Assembly (NCBI RefSeq): GCF_001625305.1
Contig: NW_017802447.1
Location: 1,057,812-1,121,811, forward strand
Length of the DNA: 64,000 nucleotides
Direction: 5' to 3'
From: Branchiostoma belcheri
Taxonomy: Eukaryota > Chordata > Leptocardii > Amphioxiformes > Branchiostomatidae
Position 1 is the first letter of the stretch. Every line of letters begins with the position of its first letter. The notes under the pieces are model-generated. The model saw only the letters and a list, made by a program, of their open reading frames with translations. It did no database searches and was not told the origin of the DNA. The translations under genes were made by a program, and so were the position numbers. This document shows positions 23,071 to 33,063 of the stretch, one piece after another.

Positions 23071-26000
23071 ACAGTGACACACACACACAGTTTGTTGCAA
23101 TATTTATTTGGGGGGGGGATAAAGATCATTGACTATACATGTACCTACCAGTAGCTTCCTTAGATTCATATGCATGAGAAACACATGCCATTTGTCCGCA
23201 ACAGGAACTGAATACAACACAAAGCTCCAACTTAACTGCCACCTTGCACATACAATGTGTACAGTCATTATAAAGTCTGTTTTCTTGGTCCAATTCCTAG
23301 TCTTAACTGGGCACTTTTCCTGTCTGTCTAGAGTAGTTAAAAATCATTCCCTTCCAAGACATTTGACCAACACAAAGGGCAGAGGCTATCTGCTGTTCCC
23401 ATAATGGGCTACAAAACACAGGTGGTGAAGCAGACAATCTCATTTGTGTCTGGGAAAACAATTCTGTCATAAGCCTCACCAGTACGATCAATCGGTAACT
23501 GGCTATGGTTCGTACACATGCATAATTTCATGAGGTAAAGACAATGTTGAGCCAAAAAAAATTTTTAAGTGTCCATCTTAAATTTCATGGATCGAAAATA
23601 ATTAGGAACTGCTTTTCTGGTTCATTAAAAGGTTGTTCAACAGCAATGACATAATAAAGTTAGTTCAAATAGAAAATTATATAATACTAATACAATCATG
23701 ATACCTCTTTGGAGGAAACAGTTAAACCTAATGCATTTAATACATGACTCTGACTGCCACACCCCAAACTAGATAAAAGGTACAGTAAATTTCAAGCTTT
23801 ACAGTTGCTGTAATTTCTATGGGTAATTACCATAAATATGCCTCCAACAAGGCTATTGCATGGTGTTCACAACTTAATCAAATTTGGAGTGTAATACAGC
23901 TGCTCAAATGGTGAGATTGTGATTAGGGTATCGACCTCTATTGTTGTAGGAATCAATTAAGTTACGAGTGATGGAAGCTGGATAATCAAAATCGCAATTC
24001 ATCGTGAAGAGAGGTGGGGTTGGATGATAGTATTGTTACCTTCATTTCGTTCGCTTTTAAATTTTAATACAGTGTCTCGGTGATATATGTGAATTGCTAT
24101 TTTCATTAATCTTTGGCTAAAGTATTCATGTTTGTCACCCACACATGATCACTCACAGGAAAACTGCACAAGGTACTTCTCCTTAAAGAGGTCCAACCTT
24201 TAAGGTATAATTACCTAAAACTTTGGTACCGCAGTCTTATGTAAGCAGACTATTTTTGAACTGTAATTCAGTCTCCCATAGTTGGAACACATTCAATTCA
24301 CAAAGCCACACCACAAAATTGTATATCCTGCTGATTCATGTAGATAAAGATACTTGTTCGTTGTTGAGGTAATGGAAGAGGAAGATGACTCTTGCCAAAA
24401 TATCTCATTAATCGTGCAGAAATATTCGCAGGAACATAATTTTCTCTGCAGAAAATGGTGAAAATAGGCAGCCTACAAATATAATGTACATATCCAGGCC
24501 CACCTGACAGTGTGTAATGTTACAATGGTATGATAGAGCTCTTAAACCCCTGACGTATGACTCCCAAACCACACATAAAGCTGGTGGAAATGAAGGGCAT
24601 TAGGAACAGCCTTAGGGAAGGGACTAACTGGGATGAGTTCCCACGGTTTGCCAACACTGTAAAACCATACTTCGTCTAGAGGATTTTCTTCTTTTGTTTT
24701 TGGAAAATGACAAAAGCATATTTCGTTTGTTTTCTGTACGTTGAAAAATACATCACATTTAGATAATTCAAATGTACATGTATGTCTAACTTTTGACTGG
24801 TTACTACTGTAACTCTGGATTTGTAATGGACCAGGGTTTTGTAATGGACCAGTGCAGGTTAAGTGCAGATAAACATCAGAAATATCTGCACAGCTTCAAT
24901 TTTACCTGTACTAACCTGCATATATTATACATGCAAGTGGTATTTTGAGTCCTGGTAGTGATTTTACTGTAGGTCTCTATAGTGATTCAGACTGATGGGA
25001 GCTGGACACAAGAATGGGTCAACTAAACCAGTAGATAAAACCAGTGAATCCTGAATAAACTGTCCTCCACACTTCAGCAACCGAACCATCAAATATTCAT
25101 GTTTACTACGTAGGAATTTTTCCCAAGGTGACTTTCGTACCTGGAATTACATGTACATGGTAGATTATTCCATAAGATTTTAGCTGGACATCAAAACATT
25201 CCTCAATACAGCCTTGTGTGTAATCCTTTCACGGTATGTTATCTTCAACCCGATAGATGTAGAAGCATGACAATTTGAGGTTATGACAGATATATCAAAC
25301 TAAGTCATGGTTTTTGGGGTACTGAGGTTTAGTACAGTAGGATACTGTAATTCAGTTCTGTATCTGTATCTGTATAGCCGGTATAACCGCCTTTCGGCGT
25401 AACACACCAGTTAATGCTCACGGTAGCAAAATTTCACGGTACAAGAAAAGTGGAGGTGTTCATGGAACTATATATGTTCACGATGGTAGAGAAAGAAAGT
25501 CAGCAATTTATGGTGTTAGCTGTAGTTATAAGTTCACAGTACAGAAGTGACAACTGTGAACATAAAACTACAGTGACAAAATTAGGAACTGCAGAACTCC
25601 CCCCCCTCCCCCCTTCATCACGGTCACATGAGGTTTCCAGCTGCGCCAGCCGCCGCCTACGCACAGCCGCGCAGCTACACGTGGGCGGGAAGTCCTCCCA
25701 TCCGACCCTGCCGGGATTACGTCGATGAGAACGTCCAATCAATCAGTCCCAACGGCTGCGCTAACGTCGTTCAAACATAACAGCACGGGATCTGGCAATA
25801 AAAGAGGATTTCCCCCATCTCCAGACCTGTACTTTTAATCTCTTCACTTGGCCTACAGTTTGTTAATGTTCCCCTGCAGGGACTGCTCTTTTAGATAAAG
25901 CTGATGACAAGTGATAGGAAAAGACATACTAAATGTAATCATGTTGAGGGCAAACTGTGTTAAGGATTGCTATCTAGTCAAGCTAGGGTGGGGCTGTACT

Positions 26001-27448
26001 TTGAAAGCTTTTGGTAGATCCATTTTTCAGAGAGATTGTTCTAGTTCACTGTCTTTCAGGTTTAGTCACTGTGGTGAAGGTATATCTTGCACGAGTTTTA
26101 TGTTTAATTTGTATTATGGCCAATTTCAGAATAATCAACCTATAGGAAATGTATTAATATTAGTTATTCTGTAGGTTGAGCACATTTACCCTACACCATG
26201 AGGTAACAATACCGTAACATGTCCAGCTATTCCTTCAGTTATATATCATGCAGCCATTTTTTGGGGTGGTTCGACACCCTTTTACTAGTTTTTAGGATAC
26301 CCACATGGAGTATTACATGAATGAGTCCTTTAAAGAAATTATGTCAGTCAATGTAGTATGTGTTTGGAAACTGGGTGTGTACTCTGTCTTGTAATACATA
26401 AAATCACCCCACGTCCCATTCTCCCCAATGGAACAGCATAATCAATCACATTTTATAACTCTTCAGTGTACACCAAACCTGGGAGACTCGGTCATACATG
26501 TATCTCAGTGCCATTCATTTTTCATCATCGCGCCACGCCCTTCTGTTATTAATATTTGATGCATTCAGGATTGTGGAGTAGGAGCCACGTTTCATCGCTT
26601 CATCTTCTGTGTGTAATACTGGCTGATATTACTGTAAATTCATTTAAGTTTGCATCAATTCATTTCCATGGTGCGGTGAGAATCAAGAGTTTGTGGTCTC
26701 TTTGAGTTCCAGTTGAAATAACTGTATAGTAAAACAATACAAAACAGAGCATCATGTGTGTAGTGTGATGAGCCTGCAGTTAGAGAGGCCACCAAAAAAA
26801 ATGGAATGCAAAACTACTGCTAATATTTCATGATATACAGTAACATGTATGGTAAGTCAAGCCTACATATAGGAGCCTAGGCAAAAAATTCAACTCTTGT
26901 TTGGACTCTTATTCAACTTGGCTGCACACTATATGTTTTAGGACACACAAAAAACTGTTAAAGGCACATATTTGACTTGTATACCCTTTCACCAAACAAA
27001 AGAGAGTAAACAAAAAAACATGTTTTTATTTACTCTACAGACTGCAGTGCTAATCAGTTGCTCCATTTTTGGCCATTTTTCCAAACCTTCCAAGTCAATT
27101 TAACCTCCTACCTGCTGCCTAACCCATGACAAATATGGAATTATTAATTTTGATATTGGTAGCCATGGCTGCTTCACCATACTCTATACAACAGTCCAAC
27201 TTCTCTTACATTATTTCAGATCCCAAAATCCAAAGTCCTTATAATAAGACAACCTCCTTCCGGCTTGAAGTAAAATTTTCAGACTGTTTTGTCAAAAGTC
27301 AGTCAGATGATGAGCAAAAGAAATAAAAGCAATTATGCAGTATTGTACTGGGTATTTAGTTCCCACTAATGAGTCTGTGAGTCAGTTGTCACATATAAAC
27401 AAACTGTCTCTTCAGCACACACTACTGGGTACCTAACATAAACACTAC

Positions 27449-27483
<35 letters not shown>

Positions 27484-30400
27484 GCTCATCTACAGGGGAA
27501 ATATGTACATGTATGGGCATAGCCTGGGCGTTATCCTTGTTCATTCATGGTGGGCCTCCAATACTTCCCACTAGCAATTAGTATACATTTATAATATTTA
27601 TATCATATAGGAGCCATGGCATAAACTACATGTAGAATATAGACTCTACCAGGCTTCCCAAATTGATGGAAAAATACTAGAAATTGCCCATTTGAATAGT
27701 ATGCCACCAGAGTTAGCTGGATAGTTTGCAACCTACAGTTGGTACTCTCTAGGCAGCTAACTCCCCTGGCATATTATTTAGTCTATTTTCCAGTGGCCTA
27801 GGGAGCCTGGTAGAGGCTATGCACTGAGTCACTGGGATGGCACCCAGGCTAGTATGGGCATGGACTGTATCTCAATCCCTGGTATGCCCAATGTGTCAGA
27901 GATAGTGTCAACTATGACATGAAGACCACCATGCTCTGAACTGTACTGTGTACATGAAAACTTTACCTGCCAACATATAACCACAGTGAATATTTGAAGA
28001 TTGACAGTAACCTGTTGGTTGTGATTTTCCTCTGGGCTGCCCAATGGCAAACACAGCTATGTGGAATCACTGTTATCATCCAACTACTGTTGGGAACCTA
28101 AAGCAATTAAGATGTCTTTTGACTAATGATGTTCTCAAATTCTATATGTAAGATATGGCATCTTTATCCGCAGGGTACCTATATCTATACTTAATAAAAG
28201 AAATTTGTCTGTACAGTGTACACCCCCTAAACTTGGATGGGTCCCAAGAATGCAATGTAATCATTGCATTGGCTAACATTGACAAAGACCTTTCTGTGCT
28301 TTGAATATACAACTCCAGTTTCAGATGTTGGATACGAGCTCAACCCAGCTATGGGAGTGACGTTTTCTTTCTACAGAAGGCCTTGTTGTCATAAGGCCAC
28401 TCCACTCTCTGACTCTGAAATGTGGATCCAAATAAAGTCAAAATCAAATGATCCACAATTTCCTACAAAATTCTGAGATCCAGAAATCAAATTGGAATGG
28501 CCAAGGAGCTTACTAGTGTAGGGTAGATAACCTCCTTGGTATGGCTTAGATCTGGCTTAGATAAGGAAAATGTTTCAAAAGACCCATGGGCGTGGAGTCT
28601 CTATTTATCCCAGTATCTAGGCCATATTTCAAAGTAAACATTTTCATTCAAGTCTCCCATAATAGTGAGTGACAATAAATCACAGAGCACCACTGTGAAA
28701 AATGTGGCTATGTATAAAGCAGCAGCTCCTCTTACAAATACATGTACATATTTTGAGACAAAATTTTACAAAATATTATTTTTTTCAGTTGTGGCTGTGT
28801 ATGAAGCGCCTCTTTTTACAAATATATGTATTATCATAATATATTTTGAGCCATAATTTTACAGTATACTGGTGTAAAGTAATGTTTTATGATTGGCTTC
28901 TGCAATCACTTAGATTAAAGATCCTTCATCAACACTAGTCCTCTGGCACTTTAAATGGTAATTTGTTTAAAGAAATTGGGCCATATCCTTAGCAAGTGTG
29001 CTCATGACAGAGTTATGTTATAACATTTGACGTCATAAATTCCGACAGTGTACTATTTGTAGCACATACGTCATCTGCTGAGTTGAATGACTGGTATTAA
29101 CAGTACCTATTCATTAAATAGGTGGGGTTACTGGTAAAGAATGAGATCTCTTGGGACAATGATGTATGTACAATCCCTGTCCACTGATAACATGGTATAC
29201 AATAGAAAAAATGTATTTTGAAGTTCAACATGAAAAATAACAATGTTGTATTCAAGTCTGAAATTTAAGGGGAATATACTGTAAAAAAAACTATTTTTCT
29301 TTTTTTTGTGGTATAACAGTCACTCTCAATGCTTAAGAACATTAATTGATTCTATAAAATCACAGTATTCAAAAGCACAATATACCAGCCAGGATTTCAC
29401 AAGGATGAATTTCTACTGCTTAACCCTACCCCATCCCACACCCACCCAGATGTGTGTATTTTAGGGAAAGCCAACAGGAAGGGAATCAACTCTGTGGTTT
29501 TGGTGTTGACCTGAAAAACTTGGGTAGGCACATGTTTGGTAACATGATCATGTTGGTAACATTTCGACTGTATAAAGGCTGTTCACATAATATCTAGCCT
29601 CTTCCAGGCTTCAGAAGCTGCTAGAAAGAGTAGAAATATTGCATAATAGACAAATAAAATGCCAAGAGAGCTGGTCTGCCAAAGCAATACAGTTTGTCCC
29701 TCTAAAATTGTACTCCCCTGGCATGTTATCTGTCTATTTGATCAATTTCTACTCTTTTCAGCCACTTCTAAAGCCTGGTAGAGGCTACTGTTGACATAGT
29801 GATTTTGCTTCTTTAAGTCTCAGTGTGTTTCCTGCATTGACTATAGTGCTAAAACACAGTACTTGAAAAAACCACAATACCAAATGTTTGGGGTAGAGAG
29901 AAAGTGGCCTTTACCCTGCGGAAAGTGTGGTCGAAATTCGATCCAGCATCCAGCAGCGAATGAACAACTCACATGGCCACAAGGCGTGACCTAAAGGCAT
30001 TTCACAACAAAGAACCAAAGGCAGCCAACATTTCCTCCAGATGCTTGGGAGAAAAAAAAGGCCAGCGACTTTACATGTATTTTTCACACCCGTTTTAAGG
30101 AAAAAAGGACCCACCTCAATAACAAGTCAGTCTTCAATTGTCAGAAATACAAGGACTAAACATGACTGAATTACTTAAATACTCTGGTGGTTAGACATAG
30201 CTGATAGCGACCATACTGTGGGTGGGTGGGCAAGGGAGCGTCAATCATGACATTAAACAAGCCGGGACTTGTGAATTTCCTGTTGCGTCAATGTCCTCTG
30301 CCAAACTTGCATTGCAACACCATCTGTAGACTTCCCGAACATTCCATGTGTACAAGTCCTGGTACAGGGGGAGGGAACACACCCTGTTAGGATATTCTCT

Positions 30401-31576
30401 GAATGGCTTGTCTGGGTCCCTGAAGTGGCTATAATGTAATATTTCCTGCATTTCAGCGGGAGGTAGGGGTGTGTGAAATTGGCCAGAAGTAGGCATGAAA
30501 GTAGCTTGACAGGGTCAGGCAGGGGACAAATGATTACTGTCAGGAAAACAAGCACTGGCTTTCGGTGGGAGACTGGGAGTACAGTTGCCTTTCAGTCAGA
30601 CTCTGTCGCTCTTTCTCACACACAAACCATCAGACAAACCAAACACCTTGTTTGACAGGCAGTGAGCTCCACTGTTATACAAACTAAAGAAGACAGTGAT
30701 GGACTCAAATTACCAGAGCTGAATCCAGATTGTTTAGATAAGTCCAGAGGAAAGTGGCAACTATTACAAGGAACCAATGAAATCCCCATGACTAATCCCA
30801 GATACATGTATGTTACCCCCTATGAAGCTGTCAGGTCTATAAGAAACTCAGGAGGGAGTCCAACATTCTTAACGCTTACCAAACGCCACATGTACACTTA
30901 CCAGTAGAAGGTTGATGACTGGTCTGTAATACACTGTCACTTCTGCTGTCCTTATGTCTGAATGTCTCGCGTTGGCAACTTGCTGACTGGCATAGCACTG
31001 GTAACCACCGGCATCGTTTTCAGTCACACTTCTGATAACCAATGGGTTCTCTTCGAACGTAGCGCCGTCTCTAGTTCTAACCCACCTGATTTCGGGTTCA
31101 GGGCGTCCCGTCGCATTACAAAACAACTCCACATCCTCACCTTTCTCTACGGCCTGACTCGGCGATGCGTACATTATCGTTGTAGGCACAACAACTAGTA
31201 ACTCGATACTTAACGTCCGTGGTGTTTTTGTATAGACAATGCATCTGTAAGTGTCCTCATCGTCCTCAATGGACACATTTGCGATGACGAGATCGTACTG
31301 ATAACTTGTGTCTCCCAGCTGTTGTGTGAATAGAGAGTATCTGTCGTTCCGAATGACCTCCTGGTCGTTGACAAAGATGGAGAGTTTCCCCTTCTGCCAG
31401 ATGAGGTATTCCCTGTTCCTGTTGCGTATGTGGCACCTGAGTCTGACACTGTCTCCCTGCGTTGCCCCCACCTGTGGGGCTGAGGACAGGTAGGGGTCGA
31501 ATGACGGGTCCTTGTTCTGTCCCAGGGCCGCGGTGCACAGGACGACAACAGCCAGGAACCTCAGGCCCACCTCCAT
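17337..31576 (-). CDS. Transmembrane ErbB-ligand-like protein with three Ig domains and one EGF domain
   Basis: Coding exons in order: 31576-30902, 22892-22783, 22076-21898, 19580-19466, 19069-18876, 17470-17337. All phases match, giving about 468 aa. Residues 1-20 are a signal peptide; the second Met of the frame (31576) was chosen because it directly starts the hydrophobic stretch. Ig1 uses C48/W60/C112, Ig2 C153/W165/C194 and Ig3 C242/W254/C296, the last with a DYGNYTC motif. The EGF domain, C335-C370, has spacing C-x7-C-x5-C-x9-C-x-C-x8-C, typical of ErbB ligands. The transmembrane helix is about 386-407, followed by a RKRK stop and a 61-residue acidic tail. Ig1-Ig2 resemble lachesin/IgLON proteins. 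Ig3-EGF-TM matches neuregulin order. A predicted surface or shed growth factor. The long introns hold many repeats, and an optional 27-nt exon near 21077-21103 is possible. It may be a neuregulin/vein orthologue or a lineage-specific fusion. Confidence 0.85.
18204..18231 (+). other. G-run cluster, potential G-quadruplex
   Basis: Several runs of four to six G separated by single A or GA occur on the plus strand, inside the last intron of the minus-strand Ig-EGF gene. G-runs are on the template strand, so DNA rather than pre-mRNA quadruplex formation would be expected. Confidence 0.55.
22481..22803 (-). repeat. Minisatellite made of an exon end plus its splice donor (Ig-EGF gene)
   Basis: Read on the minus strand, a unit of about 37-53 bp beginning GGGATGGAACAGCACTCAGG and continuing into GT(C/T)AGTACAG occurs about eight times in tandem. 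The first unit contains the real end of the Ig3 exon (22783) and its GTCAGT donor; the rest lie in the intron. Six of the seven extra copies keep GTCAGT or GTTAGT; one has GTCATT. Confidence 0.85.
23005..23090. repeat. Compound microsatellite (TCAC)n / (CA)n
   Basis: A run of ACTC/TCAC repeats passes into about 25 CA units with a few interruptions, in the intron between exons 1 and 2 of the Ig-EGF coding sequence. Confidence 0.9.
25590..25800. promoter_or_regulatory. CpG-dense island inside the long Ig-EGF intron, candidate internal promoter
   Basis: About 200 bp of GC-rich, CG-dinucleotide-rich DNA in an otherwise AT-rich 8-kb intron. It contains TACACGTGGGCGGG (an E-box fused to a GC-box), GTCCAATCAATC (CCAAT-box) and an AATAAAAG word about 60 nt further on. 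It lies between the exon for Ig1-Ig2 and the exon for Ig3. No start codon or exon could be assigned on either strand, so promoter function is inferred from composition only. Confidence 0.35.
27451..27481. repeat. (CA)n microsatellite
   Basis: About 15 perfect AC units in an intron of the Ig-EGF gene. Confidence 0.9.
27640..27821. repeat. MITE with inverted ends, family member 1
   Basis: The ends TAGACTCTACCAGGCTTCCC and GGGAGCCTGGTAGAGGCTAT are imperfect inverted repeats. Inner arms also pair around the words ATGCCACCAGAGTTAGCTG and CAGCTAACTCCCCTGGCAT. It shares sequence with the element at 29594-29788. Confidence 0.65.
29594..29788. repeat. MITE with inverted ends, family member 2
   Basis: Left TAGCCTCTTCCAGGCTTCAG pairs with right TAAAGCCTGGTAGAGGCTA. 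The arms continue inward through AGAGTAGAAAT, ATAGAC and ATGCCA.GAGAG. It has the same architecture and partly the same sequence as 27640-27821, so these are two copies of one non-autonomous family in a single intron. Confidence 0.7.
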
Positions 31577-31599
31577 TCCTCCTGGACACACTGCAACAC

Positions 31600-33063
31600 G
31601 CCTGGGCTGGAAAAATCAGGAGACAATCAGTGATGGCAGACTTCACCCCCTGACAGAAACACACACAAAGACTGGCACACCCACAGACAAGCCAAAATTT
31701 ATGTCACTCCCTTGGGGTAAAGTTATCATCAACAATTGTCAGACGACAATAACCAGGAAACTTGACTTTCATGAAACAAAGGAAGGTCTGTCCTGAGCTG
31801 GAAGCCAGCGTGCCGAAATCACTGTATAGTAACGTTATGACAAACAACAAGGCAAATCACAGAAGTCCACGCAACTTGTTAGCGTAATCGGACAGCCAAT
31901 GGTATGATTCCACAGCTACATAATTTTATGGTTGCAATAACTTCTGCAATCTTATGCTAATGTTACAACAAGGAAAGTCATGTTTTATTTTAGCTACTGG
32001 GCGGGAATCGATCTGACAAACGCTACACAACACCGCAGCTCCAGTACCGCCCCTCTCTGGCATTTTACCCCGTTACTAAAGTACTAGTAGTATCTAAATA
32101 ACCAGAGATAAATGACAAAGTTCCTCACCGTTAGCTATGAGCGCACGACTTGGTGCAGCCGCGGTAAGAGTGACAGTAGAGGCGTGAAGATGTCCGGACG
32201 ACTCATGATTGAGGTTTGACAGTTTCCGACAAGCGTCTTCCCTGGACTGCCACACCGCTTCCGGTCTTCAAAGGTCAACCGGAAATGTTCATCCAGGCGA
32301 GCCCATATTAGGGAGTGGGGGTGTCACATCTTCATTTTCAAGCAGATGTTGGGGTGGACAATTGTAACGTTTCTCGACAGTCTAACATCTCTGACAGACA
32401 CTTAATTACTCTTGTGTGCATCGTTTGATTGGTTACATTAACGTTAACGTTAACAGGTAACCTGCAAGTAGCAAACGTTGTAAGCGGATGCAAAAATGTT
32501 ATTTCAGAGGCAAATTTGTCACCTATGGTGTCATGTAACGTTACAATATAACGTTATAGTTAGTATTCAAACTTTGAAAGCCTGCCTAAAAGATGAACAA
32601 CGTTATACGAGGAGGTTAAATACAAGCTGTTGTCTCTTATGCAGTACTGTAAACTATTGAAAGGTGACGTTTCTGTACAGTATGACCTTTGAGTCGGAGT
32701 CTACCAATTGGAAAGATGAAAAGGGAAGTAAATTTGATTTTATATGACGGTATATTTGTTATAATTTATAGAAAAAAATATCATCAAATGATATAATTTG
32801 TTGCGTTTGTTTATTTTATTTATGTATTAATAATTGTCGTAAAATCATTATGTCGCGAAAATATAATTGTCATCGTCCTTAATCCCCCTATTATGGTATA
32901 GTCCATTAATGACGCTGACAGACGCCATTTTTCTTTGCTGTCTGCAAGGCAAAACAAAGGATATTTCTGGGCTTGTCGGTACATGTTTGGGCGTATATTG
33001 ATAAATTCTAGACGATCTGGAAGATTTGTCCACACGTTCAGGACACTTAAGTGCGCAGACGAC
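31600..33063. promoter_or_regulatory. Bidirectional promoter region between the Ig-EGF gene (-) and POLB (+)
   Basis: The two genes are head to head. On the minus strand a probable non-coding first exon ends at 32129 before a GTGAGG donor, and an acceptor (TTTTTCCAG) lies about 36 nt upstream of the ATG at 31576, giving a 5' UTR intron of about 0.5 kb. The interval to the POLB ATG (33064) is then about 0.8 kb. Repeated GTTAACGTTAACGTTAAC near 32440 and AACGTTA words near 32540 are palindromic. No TATA box was seen. Confidence 0.45.

Noticed and set aside
31210-31664. Minus- and plus-strand frames of 60-130 codons over the first Ig exon
   Set aside because: Alternative-frame shadows of the Ig1-Ig2 coding exon, which has the conserved Cys and Trp pattern.
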